Below are positions 49,725 through 59,209 of a stretch of DNA of 64,000 bases, piece by piece. The notes under the pieces are model-generated. The model saw only the letters and a list, made by a program, of their open reading frames with translations, ran no database searches and was not told where the DNA came from. This DNA comes from Acidobacteria bacterium 28-1 (lineage in GTDB: Bacteria; Acidobacteriota; Blastocatellia; Pyrinomonadales; Pyrinomonadaceae): contig MWYZ01000071.1 in NCBI GenBank assembly GCA_002050365.1, positions 1 through 64,000 on the forward strand. Direction: 5' to 3'. Numbering within the stretch: position 1 is the stretch's first letter; each line of letters starts with the position of its first letter. A program made the translations under genes and the position numbers.

Positions 49725-50545
49725 TATTCATTTTCCTTCCCGCCTTCATAAATATCTTTCTTGCTCAAACCTTGTTTCACTACTTTTCGCAGAGCGGTTC
49801 GCAGATGACCGTCGGCGGTTGAGACGAGCCGTCGGAATTTCTGTTCGGGACGCGCTTGGAAAAATGTGATGTGTGAAGTTTCGTAGCCGTTTGGCGAATG
49901 CTGCGAGAAATAATAATTCGAGATGCAGCAGCGCAAACCATCCGCTTTCACTTCATTGACTGAATGCCAGGATTTCTCGTTGGTTTCCATCAAAACCAAC
50001 CGATTGAAAAGACTTGGAATTACGATGACTTTCGTTATGTCATCGTTCCAAAGCTCTAAGTTTCCGCCGTTTTCCGCTTTCCATTCGGGCGTAACGTAAT
50101 AAAGCAGATTCAGAACTCGATAATTTTTCTGCTCGTGGTCGTGCGAATTATCAATATGCGGATTGAGAAAATGTCCGTGCGCCATTGCGCTGATGCCGCC
50201 GGCGTAGAGATGCGGGTCGCCAACCGCTTCTTTCTGTTCGGTAATGAGGGAAACCGCGTCAATTACTCGCTGGTCTTGAAATGCAAACGTCGCGTCGGCG
50301 ATTAGCGGACTGAATTTATCTAGCGATTTCGACGTATATTTTTTTTCGCGGAAACTGTCGAGCAGACGCATTTCGTCAGTCGGCGGAAACGCTTCGTAAA
50401 GTTTTCGGGCGATGTCTTCGGGAAAAAGATTGTCAATCGCCGCAAAGCGCGTCGGAATATTTTTAGCCAGATTAAAATCTTCACGCAGAGTGTCGGCATC
50501 TTTTTCGAGCCGTTCGACAATAATTTGAACGAGTTTTTCTTTCAT
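49724..50545 (-). CDS. 2-oxoglutarate/Fe(II)-dependent oxygenase
   Basis: A 273-residue protein from ATG 50545 (the frame is open to a TTG at 50587, without ribosome site). The prolyl-4-hydroxylase-like core shows HFLNPHIDNSHD (HxD iron ligands, about 126-132), LLYYVTPEW, GGNLELWND, and the distal His in EKSWHSVNEV with R near DGLRCCISNYY for 2-oxoglutarate. It would hydroxylate a protein or small molecule in the cytosol. It is inserted, on the opposite strand, between DUF1800 and DUF1501. Confidence 0.82.
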   Translation of the reverse strand: MKEKLVQIIVERLEKDADTLREDFNLAKNIPTRFAAIDNLFPEDIARKLYEAFPPTDEMRLLDSFREKKYTSKSLDKFSPLIADATFAFQDQRVIDAVSLITEQKEAVGDPHLYAGGISAMAHGHFLNPHIDNSHDHEQKNYRVLNLLYYVTPEWKAENGGNLELWNDDITKVIVIPSLFNRLVLMETNEKSWHSVNEVKADGLRCCISNYYFSQHSPNGYETSHITFFQARPEQKFRRLVSTADGHLRTALRKVVKQGLSKKDIYEGGKENE

Positions 50546-50704
50546 AAATTTTATTCTTAAAAATAATTTACAACGAACGGCGAACAAATTTCCAATGACG
50601 AAAATAAAAAACTGACTTATTTTATTTCGGACGCGTCTAAATTTCAGTTAAACGGATTTTAATTAAAAATCCTTATCTTACTTTTCGAGGTTTTTTAAAA
50701 AATT

Positions 50705-51970
50705 ATGGACAGAAGATATTTTTTGAAGTCGAGCGGAATTACATTGGCGAGTTTCGGTTTGATGAGCGTTGCGCCGCAATTTCTGCATCAGTTTGCCAAC
50801 GCGCAGACGTTAACGAACGCTTCCGGCAAAAAGAAAATTTTAATTACGATTTTCCAGCGCGGCGCGGTTGACGGCTTGAATATGGTCGTTCCCTACGGCG
50901 ACGGGGATTATTATAATCTGCGCCGCACGATTGCCGTCCAAAAGCCGAATCAAGCGGACGGCGCGATAAATCTCGACGGTTATTTCGGACTTCATCCGTC
51001 ACTCAAACCGCTTGAAAAATTCTGGCAAAACAAACAACTCGCCGTTGTTCATTCGGTTGGCTCGCCCGACAACACGCGCTCGCATTTCGACGCGCAGGAT
51101 TATATGGAAGCGGGGACGCCGGGCGTGAAATCAACCCGCGACGGTTGGCTCAACCGCGTTTTGCAAACCAGCAAAAAAGAAAACGAATCGCCGTTTCGCG
51201 CCGTTTCGATGACGCAGCAACTTCCGCGCTCGCTTTACGGACGCGCTCCGTCGGTGGCGATGACGAATCTGGCGGATTTTGCCATTAACGCCGGAATCTA
51301 TACGCAAAGCGTGCAAGGTGGTTTTGAAGGAATTTATCAACAAAATTCCAAAGATTCCCTGAACGAAACCGGCAAGGAAACTTTTGAAGCGGTCAACTTT
51401 TTGAAACAGGCAAATCCCGCGCAGTACCGAGCGGAAAACGGCGCACGTTATCCGAACAATCCGTTCGCCCAATCGCTTCTGCAAATCGCGCAATTGATAA
51501 AAGCCAATGTCGGTTTGGAAGTTGCTTTCACCGATACGCCCGGGTTGAATTGGGACACGCACGCCAACGAAGGCGGCGCACGCGGGCAAATCGCTAATTT
51601 ATTAAATGGCTTCGGACAAGCTATCGCCGCATTCGCAACCGATTTAGGCAAGCGAATGGACGATGTTGTTATTTTAACAATGTCGGAATTCGGCAGAACC
51701 GTCAGAGAAAACGGTTCGCGCGGAACAGACCACGGACACGCCAACTCGATGTTAGTTTTGGGAAATTCTGTTAAAGGCGGAAAAATATATGGCGATTGGA
51801 AAGGTTTAGCGAACGAAAATCTTTACGAAGGACGCGATTTGGCAGTTACAACTGACTTCCGCGACGTTCTCGGCGAAGTTGCTTTCAAACATTTGGGTAA
51901 TAAAAGTCTCGACAAGATTTTTCCCAATTATCCGACGAGCGCAACGAAGTTTCGCGGATTTATGAGCTAA
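50705..51970 (+). CDS. DUF1501 protein with Tat signal
   Basis: A 421-residue protein. The twin-arginine start MDRRYFLKSSGITLASFG points to export through Tat. DUF1501 marks: FQRGAVDGLNMVVPYGD near 52-68, DNTRSHFDAQDYMEAGT near 122, and ILTMSEFGRTVRENGSRGTDHGHAN near 325. The fold is related to sulfatase/alkaline-phosphatase-like proteins; function not established. Partner of DUF1800. Confidence 0.93.
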   Translation: MDRRYFLKSSGITLASFGLMSVAPQFLHQFANAQTLTNASGKKKILITIFQRGAVDGLNMVVPYGDGDYYNLRRTIAVQKPNQADGAINLDGYFGLHPSLKPLEKFWQNKQLAVVHSVGSPDNTRSHFDAQDYMEAGTPGVKSTRDGWLNRVLQTSKKENESPFRAVSMTQQLPRSLYGRAPSVAMTNLADFAINAGIYTQSVQGGFEGIYQQNSKDSLNETGKETFEAVNFLKQANPAQYRAENGARYPNNPFAQSLLQIAQLIKANVGLEVAFTDTPGLNWDTHANEGGARGQIANLLNGFGQAIAAFATDLGKRMDDVVILTMSEFGRTVRENGSRGTDHGHANSMLVLGNSVKGGKIYGDWKGLANENLYEGRDLAVTTDFRDVLGEVAFKHLGNKSLDKIFPNYPTSATKFRGFMS

Positions 51971-51981
51971 TTCTAAAAGAA

Positions 51982-52053
51982 TTTACAGGGATAAAGGGGA
52001 TGGACAGGGATAAAGAAAATAAAATCCCTATTCATCCCCTTTATCCCTGTAAA
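51982..52053. terminator. Long hairpin between convergent DUF1501 and small secreted protein genes
   Basis: 30-bp arms with three mismatches (51982-52011 with 52024-52053), made of AGGGATAAAGGGGATG-type units, loop 12 nt. Likely bidirectional terminator. Confidence 0.65.
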
Positions 52054-52088
52054 TTTTGTTTTTAATATTTCGTCAAATTCAAAATTTT

Positions 52089-52640
52089 TCAGGATTTAAA
52101 TTCGAGAAAAACCCTGTTTGTAATCGTTCCCCACGAATCAATAAATCCCAAACCGTATTTCGTCTCACGACTATTAATTTCATTTGGATTTTTTCCTTCC
52201 GTAACTGTGCGATTATTAAAAACGGCTTCGAGTTTTTCCGTTTCGCCGTTAGTAAAAACTTTCGTCGCCGTTAGCAGCGCACCTTCAATTCGCGCATCTT
52301 TGAGCGTGAAGTTTTGTTTCTTTGAGCTGTCAAAATCGGAATCGTAACCGCTTCCTTCGATTTTACCGTCAGCCGAAACGCGCAATTCAATTCGATAATC
52401 CGCTTGCGTAGATTCATAAACGCCCGCGTAATCTCGGACATTATTTTTGACAACTGCTTCGTTTTTGATGTCTATGTATAATTCAAACGAAATATTCTTT
52501 TTCTCTTTTTTCTTGTATTTCGTTTTACTGAGTGCGGCGATTAAATTTTGCGTTTTTTGTTCGGCATCTTGAGCGAAAATGGTATCGCTTACTCCGATTG
52601 AAAGAACGAGAACGACAATTAAAATAAAAATCCGTGACAT
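52089..52640 (-). CDS. Small secreted hypothetical protein
   Basis: A 183-residue protein from ATG 52640 with AGAGGAGA upstream. Signal peptide MSRIFILIVVLVLSIGVSDT then FAQ. The mature part is beta-rich (YAGVYESTQADYRIELRVS, GSGYDSDF, KVFTNGETEKLEAVF), suggesting a small beta-barrel or lipocalin-like fold. The upstream open frame to 52826 is not used. Function unknown. Confidence 0.7.
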   Translation of the reverse strand: MSRIFILIVVLVLSIGVSDTIFAQDAEQKTQNLIAALSKTKYKKKEKKNISFELYIDIKNEAVVKNNVRDYAGVYESTQADYRIELRVSADGKIEGSGYDSDFDSSKKQNFTLKDARIEGALLTATKVFTNGETEKLEAVFNNRTVTEGKNPNEINSRETKYGLGFIDSWGTITNRVFLEFKS

Positions 52641-52713
52641 AAATTTTTCTCCTCTGAAGATTGGTATTTTCACAATAAAAACACCGCGCAAAGCGGAGTT
52701 GTGACATAAACCT

Positions 52714-53406
52714 TTACCTGATTTGTTTGTAGCCTTTTGCAAGAAGTCGAGGCGGCAAACCAACCCAATAAAGTCCCTGAAAAATTGACCAACGCATAAA
52801 CGCCCAGACAAACGAATGATTTTCAAATCTTCGGGAAGATGTCGTAACGGTCAGATTGATATGCACGAATTCTCCCTTTTTTAATAATCGCTTATATAAA
52901 TCAACGTCTTCAAAAAGCGGCAGCGGTTTGAAACCTTTTATTTTCTCGTAAGTTTCGCGGCGCACAAACATTGCCGAATCGCCGTAAACTAACCCGATAG
53001 AGCTAAGTTGCGGGTATAGCCAAGTTAATAATCGCGCCCAACGCCGGTTGCCGTCGAAAACAATCTTGAAATTGCCGCCGACAATCTCCGCATAACGCAT
53101 ATATTGTTTGATTTGTTTGCCGCAGCCTTGCACAGGGCGCGTATCGGCGTGGAGAAACCAGAAGATTTCGCCGGCGGCATGCCTGGTGCCTTCGTGAAGC
53201 TGCTTGCCGCGATTTGCTTCCCCAAATTGCACAATACTAATTTTTTTTACTTTTTTATAATTTTCGGCAATCTCAATTGTTCGGTCAGTGCTTCCGCCAT
53301 CAACGATAATAATCTCATCAACATTAACCAGCCGCGAAAGCGCGTCAAGCGTTTTCTTTATCGTCAATTCTTCATTAAAAGTCGGGATGATGACGGAGAG
53401 TTTCAT
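52714..53406 (-). CDS. Family 2 glycosyltransferase (TIGR04283-like)
   Basis: A 230-residue GT-A enzyme. It starts MKLSVIIPTFNEELTIKKT, then IIVDGGSTDRT, ETRH..GEIFWFLHADTRP (DxD-like HADT near residue 97) and YGDSAMFVRRETYEKIKGF; LFEDVDLYKRLLKKG completes the family pattern. Close to the TIGR04283 glycosyltransferases associated with arsenosugar or lipid-linked sugars. A weak hydrophobic C-terminus (WSIFQGLYWVGLPPRLL) may touch the membrane. Starts at 53406. Confidence 0.85.
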   Translation of the reverse strand: MKLSVIIPTFNEELTIKKTLDALSRLVNVDEIIIVDGGSTDRTIEIAENYKKVKKISIVQFGEANRGKQLHEGTRHAAGEIFWFLHADTRPVQGCGKQIKQYMRYAEIVGGNFKIVFDGNRRWARLLTWLYPQLSSIGLVYGDSAMFVRRETYEKIKGFKPLPLFEDVDLYKRLLKKGEFVHINLTVTTSSRRFENHSFVWAFMRWSIFQGLYWVGLPPRLLAKGYKQIR

Positions 53407-53414
53407 AGAGCAGG

Positions 53415-53518
53415 CGGTAGGCAGCTGCAGTTGGCAGTCTAATTAGCAGAAATCACGTTGAGTTGAAAAGTTACGTTGGCTTTACTCAGCAATTTCTGCC
53501 AACTGCAACTGCCTACCG
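53415..53518. repeat. Long intergenic hairpin before the glycosyltransferase gene
   Basis: 23-bp arms with one mismatch (53415-53437 with 53496-53518), and an inner GCAGAAAT/ATTTCTGC pair, so the fold extends through most of the 113-bp gap. Arms are made of GGCAGTTGCAGTTGGCAG-type quasi-repeats. It may be the terminator of the phosphoribosyltransferase gene. Confidence 0.65.
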
Positions 53519-53519
53519 A

Positions 53520-54131
53520 TTAGAATCTAACGGTTTCCACCGGTACATCGCTGCCTTCTGCCGCTTTCCATTCTTCTTGCGTATCGTAAAAATTGCAATC
53601 AAATTCGGCTAAAGATTGAATTTTGACACCATCATATTCACTTGGAGAATCTTCAAACCGCACAATCGCGCCGCAGCCGATGATTTCAGCGCCGAGACTT
53701 TTAACGATATCAACCGTTTCTTCAATCGCTTTGCCGGTGCGGATAAGGTCGTCCACGATGATGCACGGGTGAATATCGCCTTCTTTCAGATATTGGCGAA
53801 ATTGCCGCTTGCCGCCTTCGATTTCCGCCCAGTAAATTTGCTCTGCGCCGAGGGCTTCGCGCACGGCAAATGCAACGGGAATGCCGCCCGGACTCGGACT
53901 AATAATCGAAATTTTTGGCAGGCGGCTGGAAATCGCTTTGTCCATCCGAAACTTGCGGCTCAAACCGACTGACAAAACTCTTGAATTATCGTAAAAACGA
54001 AAGGCGAGCGGCATCTGAAAATAGCAAGAAGCGTGTTTGCCGTTTGGATAAACGAAATGTCCCTTCCGAAACGCGCCCGTATTTTCCAAAATCTGCATCA
54101 CCGATTCCGATGACGGAACTAAATCAATCAT
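53520..54131 (-). CDS. Orotate-phosphoribosyltransferase-like protein
   Basis: A 203-residue type I phosphoribosyltransferase. The PRPP loop is CIIVDDLIRTGKAIEETV (about 123-140), and GHFVYPNGKHASCYFQMPL matches the OPRT N-terminal segment. ISPSPGGIPVAFAVREAL is the central strand region. It would use PRPP, perhaps in pyrimidine synthesis or salvage. No pyr genes are adjacent, so pyrE itself is not certain. ATG 54131. Confidence 0.78.
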   Translation of the reverse strand: MIDLVPSSESVMQILENTGAFRKGHFVYPNGKHASCYFQMPLAFRFYDNSRVLSVGLSRKFRMDKAISSRLPKISIISPSPGGIPVAFAVREALGAEQIYWAEIEGGKRQFRQYLKEGDIHPCIIVDDLIRTGKAIEETVDIVKSLGAEIIGCGAIVRFEDSPSEYDGVKIQSLAEFDCNFYDTQEEWKAAEGSDVPVETVRF

Positions 54132-54200
54132 TTACTTTCTCCTTTTGCTTAAAAATAATTTTCAATTTATACTACGAATCTTAGCGGTTTTGCATTTTAA

Positions 54201-54656
54201 TCACAAACCGTTTTTTAAAAATTTTTCGATGATTGATTTTTGCGTTTGATTCATCTTTTCGGGCATTTTATCAACTTTAAACCAACGAGCGGCGTTTATC
54301 TCGTGACTTTTGACAGAGGCGACACCGTTTGCTTTGGCGCGAAAGAGGATTTCGATGTGTCGATTAACAACACGCACTCGAATCATTTCCACCATTTCTA
54401 ATTCTAAGCCTGTCTCTTCAATAAGTTCACGCCTGATGGCTTCGGCAGGCTGTTCGCCATAGCCGAGAAATCCGCCTGGAATTCCCCAACCCGAATCGGG
54501 ACGCAAAACGTGGTCGAGCAAGAGAATTTCGCCGTTTTCATTTTCAATGATTGCTGCTACCGAAGCCGTAAATTTCGTTTGTGTAACGCGCACGATTTTC
54601 AGTCTGGCAAGCGGCGAAAGTTTTCTCCAGATTGACCCAATAATTTTTTTCATCAT
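54201..54656 (-). CDS. Nudix hydrolase
   Basis: A 151-residue protein. The Nudix box GX5EX7REUXEEXGU is complete: GGFLGYGEQPAEAI then RRELIEETGLELE (about 67-90). The N-terminus is basic (IIGSIWRKLSPLARLKIVRV). It would hydrolyse a nucleoside diphosphate linked to another moiety. ATG 54656. Confidence 0.92.
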   Translation of the reverse strand: MMKKIIGSIWRKLSPLARLKIVRVTQTKFTASVAAIIENENGEILLLDHVLRPDSGWGIPGGFLGYGEQPAEAIRRELIEETGLELEMVEMIRVRVVNRHIEILFRAKANGVASVKSHEINAARWFKVDKMPEKMNQTQKSIIEKFLKNGL

Positions 54657-54792
54657 TTAAACAGACTTTAGAAGATAGTACTAAAACGTTTTCGTGGACA
54701 ACAGATGTTGTCAAAAATATAATTAACATGTAAGCTAGATTGTTCAATCTTAATTCCAAAGCCAAACCATAACATTTTACTTGGAGATTTTA

Positions 54793-56796
54793 ATGTCAAA
54801 ATCTATTCCACTTGATAAAACTGTATTTACCATTTTCTGCTCTTTGTTTTTTTCCGTTTTGACTTTCGGACAAAGCGGCGATTTGCGTGGGGACTTAAAT
54901 CGTTCGTTCAAAGAATTTAATTTAGTCCGAATTAACCAGCGAGCGGCTTTGCAACGAGTCGAATCCAACCAATCGTTAATAATTCCGACTGCCGAGAAAA
55001 TTTTTGAGTTAATCTTAACGCCGCGAGATTTGCGCGCGGGAAATTACCGGGCGGAAGATACGAACGCGAGCGGAATTCGTCAGATTGAAAAAAGCAAGGT
55101 TACGACTTTCAAAGGGAAAATCGCAGGTGAAACCGCTTCGGAAGTTCGTCTGACAATTGACGGCGCGAAAATCGAAGGTTACTTCTTTACCGCCAATGAA
55201 AAGTTTTACATCGAACCGGCGCGAAAGTTTTCACGAAAAGCCAGCGCGGAAGATTTTGTCGTTTTCGAGGAAAAAGATTTATTAGAAACAGAAAGTTTTA
55301 TTTGTCTTTCCGACATCGGAGACAAAATTGAGCGGGGCAAAGGAATGATTGCGTCCAGCGATTTTGCAAGCAATCAATCTATCAAAGTAATCGAACTCGC
55401 AACGGAAGCCGATTTTGAATACGTTACTTTGTTGGGCGGAGCCAGCGCAGCCAACAATGAAATTTTGGGCATTTTGAACATGGCGGAGGGCGTTTTTCGA
55501 ATCGAACTCAATTTAACGATTAACGTGACTTACCAACACACTTGGTCAACTCCGGATTTGTTTTCGGGAGTTAATACGGAAACACTTTTGTTTTCTTTTA
55601 GAAATTATTGGAATGTAAATCATCCACTTGCACAATATCCCCGTGACACCGCGCATCTTTTTACCGGCAAGGCTTATGCCTTGTCGCAGGGTTATGCATT
55701 AATCGGAACAGTTTGTCGGAATTCAGCGGAGGCTTACGGGTTAAGCGGGATAGTTAATTGGGTACCGGGAAAATTTTTGATAACTACTCACGAACTGGCG
55801 CATAATGTAGGCGCATACCACGTTGACGCTTCGCAAAATTGCGGTAATTCATTAATGAACGCTATCTTGAGCGGAAGTACGCCGCTCAGTTTCTGCACCG
55901 CTTCGCGCAGGGAGATTACGAATTTTGTAGCTTTAAACGGCAGTTGTTTGAGTTCGCAAAACACCAATGTGAGTTTTGATTTCGATGGCGATGGAAAATC
56001 TGATTTAGCAGTTTTCCGACCGTCAAACGGCTTTTGGTATATTAACAAGAGCGCAAACAATTCTCTTGATTTCAGAATGTTCGGTTTGTCAACAGACCGG
56101 CTCGTACCGGCTGATTATGACGGCGACGGCAAAACCGATATCGCGGTTTATCGCTCAGGAACTTGGTATCGGTTGAAATCTTCGACTAATACTTTTGACG
56201 GTGTCGCTTTCGGCACGGCAAGCGACGTTCCCGCGCCGGCGGATTTTGACGGCGACGGCAAAGCGGATTTGGCAGTGTTTCGTCCTTCAAACGGTACGTG
56301 GCAACGGCTAATGAGTCAAAATAATACTTATTCAGGCGTTCAGTTCGGCGGAAACGGCGATGTGCCGTTGGCGGCGGATTTTGACGGCGACGGTAAAGCG
56401 GACATCAATGTTTTTCGTCCCTCAAATGGCGGCTGGTATCGCTTGAACAGCAGCAACAACGTATCTGTCTCGGCATATTTTGGACAAAGCGGCGATAAAC
56501 CTCTGGCAGCAGATTTTGACGGCGACGGTAAAGCTGATTTAGCTGTTTTCCGACCTTCGACAAGCAGTTGGCATCGAATAACAAGTTCAAACAACTCGTT
56601 CAGCACAACCGCTTTCGGTTTGCCAACCGACGTGCCGACACCCGCCGACTTTGACGGCGACGGCAAAACTGACATTTCGATTTTCCGACCGTCAAACGGA
56701 ACTTGGCATCGTTTTAACAGCAGCAATGGCGCAATTGTCACTTATCTATTCGGCGCCGTGGGAGATGTTCCGGTTCCTTCTTTTTACAATCAATAA
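54793..56796 (+). CDS. Secreted metzincin metalloprotease with FG-GAP/VCBS repeats
   Basis: A 667-residue protein from ATG 54793 (GGAG 6 bp upstream, not the TTG at 54781). Signal peptide VFTIFCSLFFSVLTFG. A prodomain-like region (about 20-190) is followed by a reprolysin-like catalytic domain with ITTHELAHNVGAYHVD near residues 332-344, a full HExxHxxGxxH zinc motif. Six repeats of about 46 residues fill the C-terminus, each with a DGDGKADLAVFRPSNG core, predicted to bind calcium and form a propeller. The protein is extracellular. Confidence 0.9.
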   Translation: MSKSIPLDKTVFTIFCSLFFSVLTFGQSGDLRGDLNRSFKEFNLVRINQRAALQRVESNQSLIIPTAEKIFELILTPRDLRAGNYRAEDTNASGIRQIEKSKVTTFKGKIAGETASEVRLTIDGAKIEGYFFTANEKFYIEPARKFSRKASAEDFVVFEEKDLLETESFICLSDIGDKIERGKGMIASSDFASNQSIKVIELATEADFEYVTLLGGASAANNEILGILNMAEGVFRIELNLTINVTYQHTWSTPDLFSGVNTETLLFSFRNYWNVNHPLAQYPRDTAHLFTGKAYALSQGYALIGTVCRNSAEAYGLSGIVNWVPGKFLITTHELAHNVGAYHVDASQNCGNSLMNAILSGSTPLSFCTASRREITNFVALNGSCLSSQNTNVSFDFDGDGKSDLAVFRPSNGFWYINKSANNSLDFRMFGLSTDRLVPADYDGDGKTDIAVYRSGTWYRLKSSTNTFDGVAFGTASDVPAPADFDGDGKADLAVFRPSNGTWQRLMSQNNTYSGVQFGGNGDVPLAADFDGDGKADINVFRPSNGGWYRLNSSNNVSVSAYFGQSGDKPLAADFDGDGKADLAVFRPSTSSWHRITSSNNSFSTTAFGLPTDVPTPADFDGDGKTDISIFRPSNGTWHRFNSSNGAIVTYLFGAVGDVPVPSFYNQ

Positions 56797-56814
56797 TTAA
56801 AATTCACAGAAAAT

Positions 56815-56850
56815 AAAAAAGGAAGCGATTTTTCGGTCGCTTCCTTTTTT
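56815..56850. terminator. Bidirectional terminator between two secreted proteases
   Basis: AAAAAAGGAAGCGA pairs with TCGCTTCCTTTTTT (14 bp, perfect), loop 8 nt, with A and T runs on both sides. It ends both convergent protease genes. Confidence 0.9.
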
Positions 56851-56872
56851 ATTTTGCAGCTAAGCTCTCTAT

Positions 56873-59002
56873 TTATTTCAGTGAAACATCATCCACACGG
56901 AAATATGTAGTTACCGAACCGTCCGTCGTCGAGCGGAATTGAATGCGAACTGTCTGACCTTTGTAAGCCGATAAGTCAAACGATTTCTGCGAGTAAGTTC
57001 CCGCCGTCGTCTGATTCTGATTACTGTATGTCGCCAGAGTTCGAAGCAAACCGCCGCTCGTGTTGCGGACTTCGGCATACATATAATCGTATGGCGTTGA
57101 CGCTGATTCGCTCGAAGAAACATTGAGCCAGAAGGTTAGTGTTCCCGCCGCGTTACTCGGAATCGAAACCGTTTGATAAGCTTGTCCCGAAACGTTGTTG
57201 TTCACGCCAAAATAGTCGTAGCCGGTTCCGCCGTGCGGATAGCTTCCGTTTGCCGTGTAGAACGCGCCCGTGCCGGAATTAACCCACGGCGATACGCTGC
57301 CTTCAAAACCGCCGTTGACAATCAACTCGCCTCCCCCGCCCGGAGTTGGCGCCGGCGTAGCGGTTGGAGTTGGTGTCGGTGTTGAAGTTGTCGGACACGC
57401 GCCGACACCGACGGCGCACCAGGTTGTGGCAATCGTGTTGTATTGTGCGCTCGTGCCGCCGTAAAGGTCGGTCGCCGCATTTAACATCGCCGTTCTCGCA
57501 CCCGCGAAATTCGTTCCCGATGTCATATAAACAGTCAAGCCTCGAAACCAGATTTTCTCTGCCGCGCTCGTGCCGATACCGCTTACGGTTACACCGCTCA
57601 GATGATGCGTTCCGCCGGCGGCAACCAGATAAAAGGCTTTGTTGCCGATGCCGGAATTGGTGTGAACGCCGCCGTTGTCGGACGTTCCCGTATAGCGTTC
57701 CGAATAATGGTCGGGGTCGTCGTCGGCAGTATAACCGCCGCCCGATTTGGCGTGCGGATTATCCATATAACGAAGCGCGTCGCCGGCGGTCGAAGGCGTG
57801 TATGCCTGCTCGCCGATTTTCCAGGTGTCGGTGGTAATCGTGCCGCCGCGCGCCCGCAATTCAACCATCGCGCCGAAAACGTCGGACATTGATTCGTTAA
57901 GTGCGCCGGATTCATTCGAGTAAGTCAAATTAGCCGTTCGTTCGGTTACGCCGTGCGTCATTTCGTGTCCGCAGATGTCTAAGGTTACGAGCGGCGTAAA
58001 AGTTGTGCCGTCGCCGTCGCCGTAAGTCATCGCCGTTCCGTTCCAGTAAGCATTATTATAATTCGTGCTGTAATGAACGCGCGACGAAACCAGGCTGACT
58101 GTGCCATCGGCGGAAGTAACCGAACCGGGTCCGCTGTTGCCGTCAATGCCGTTGCGCCCGTGAACGTTTTTGTAATAATCATAAGTCGCCGCCGCGCCAT
58201 AATGCGCGTCAACGCCCGCTTTCTGCGCCGTAGTGTCCCAAACGTCGTTCGTATCCGTGTAGCGGGCGGCAGTCGTCGTTCCGTTGTTAAAATTGAAAGT
58301 TCCCATCTTGCGCGTGGTATCTTCCATATAATAAGTCGAACCGACAAGGTCGGTCGTTATATTAACCGTTCCGCTGTAGAGCGACACGCCGGATGCGGTT
58401 TGCAGATTGTCATATTCAAAAACTTTTTCGCCCGTTTGCGCGTCAACGAAAATAACGGGAATCGAAGTGTGTTCCGTCCCGTCGAGATGCGGCATTTCCA
58501 CGCGATACGTCAAATGATCGCGCGTCTTGCCGCGAAAAACCCACAAAGTGACCTTCGGGTTTTCGCTCAATTCCGCTGCGCCGTCATACATCTGGACGGC
58601 GAATTTCTCCGCTTCTTCCGCAGTGAAATTCGGCTGCGTGTTGACGATGATGCTGTCTTTCAAATTGTCGGTAATCGTCCGCAACGAGCCGTCGGATTTG
58701 AGATGGACAATCGCCTCGCCTTCCCAAACTGGAATTTCATTAACAGTTTGAAAAACTTTGGTGTGCGCCATATTCAACTCGTCAAATTCGACAGATTTAA
58801 CTTTCAGTTCGTCTGCACTGCCGATTGCGCGGTTGGCGGTATTATCTCTCAAATAGTTGAGGCTAATTTGTTTAACTTGTTCAGTGTCCTCGAGCGAGCC
58901 GCTGCCGAAAACAGTTTTGTCGGCTTCGGCAGTTTTGGTAAGGAACGCGAAAACAGCGATGGCAATTAGCAATGTTGCAAAAATACTTAGATTTTTTTTC
59001 AC
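56873..59002 (-). CDS. Secreted M4 (thermolysin-like) metalloprotease with C-terminal binding domain
   Basis: A 709-residue protein from GTG 59002 (AAGGAGAT upstream). Signal (LLIAIAVFAFLTKTAEA), an FTP/PepSY-type propeptide (about 30-200), then the M4 domain: DICGHEMTHGVTER (HExxH, about 345-349) and ALNESMSDVFGAMVE with the third zinc ligand Glu. HTNSGIGNKAFYL and GVTVSGIG follow. A Pro/Thr hinge (STPTPTPTATPAPTPG) connects a C-terminal beta-sandwich (LIVNGGFEGSVSPW ... YFRVDDVSLK) of carbohydrate-binding type. It is secreted, and needs self-processing. Confidence 0.93.
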   Translation of the reverse strand: MKKNLSIFATLLIAIAVFAFLTKTAEADKTVFGSGSLEDTEQVKQISLNYLRDNTANRAIGSADELKVKSVEFDELNMAHTKVFQTVNEIPVWEGEAIVHLKSDGSLRTITDNLKDSIIVNTQPNFTAEEAEKFAVQMYDGAAELSENPKVTLWVFRGKTRDHLTYRVEMPHLDGTEHTSIPVIFVDAQTGEKVFEYDNLQTASGVSLYSGTVNITTDLVGSTYYMEDTTRKMGTFNFNNGTTTAARYTDTNDVWDTTAQKAGVDAHYGAAATYDYYKNVHGRNGIDGNSGPGSVTSADGTVSLVSSRVHYSTNYNNAYWNGTAMTYGDGDGTTFTPLVTLDICGHEMTHGVTERTANLTYSNESGALNESMSDVFGAMVELRARGGTITTDTWKIGEQAYTPSTAGDALRYMDNPHAKSGGGYTADDDPDHYSERYTGTSDNGGVHTNSGIGNKAFYLVAAGGTHHLSGVTVSGIGTSAAEKIWFRGLTVYMTSGTNFAGARTAMLNAATDLYGGTSAQYNTIATTWCAVGVGACPTTSTPTPTPTATPAPTPGGGGELIVNGGFEGSVSPWVNSGTGAFYTANGSYPHGGTGYDYFGVNNNVSGQAYQTVSIPSNAAGTLTFWLNVSSSESASTPYDYMYAEVRNTSGGLLRTLATYSNQNQTTAGTYSQKSFDLSAYKGQTVRIQFRSTTDGSVTTYFRVDDVSLK

Positions 59003-59209
59003 TTTTGATTATCTCCTTGGGAACGTAAAATTTGGGATTTGCCGATAAATTATCAAGCCGTTATATATAAAATTTACAAACCTAAAGCCGAAATACTTTC
59101 TAAGCGTTGGTAGAAAATACCTTTCTCGCTCTGAAATGGAATAAAAGAACTGTTAAAATTTTGAGGGGTTTTCAAGTAGAGTAACGAAAGTGTAACATCT
59201 GCCGTATAA

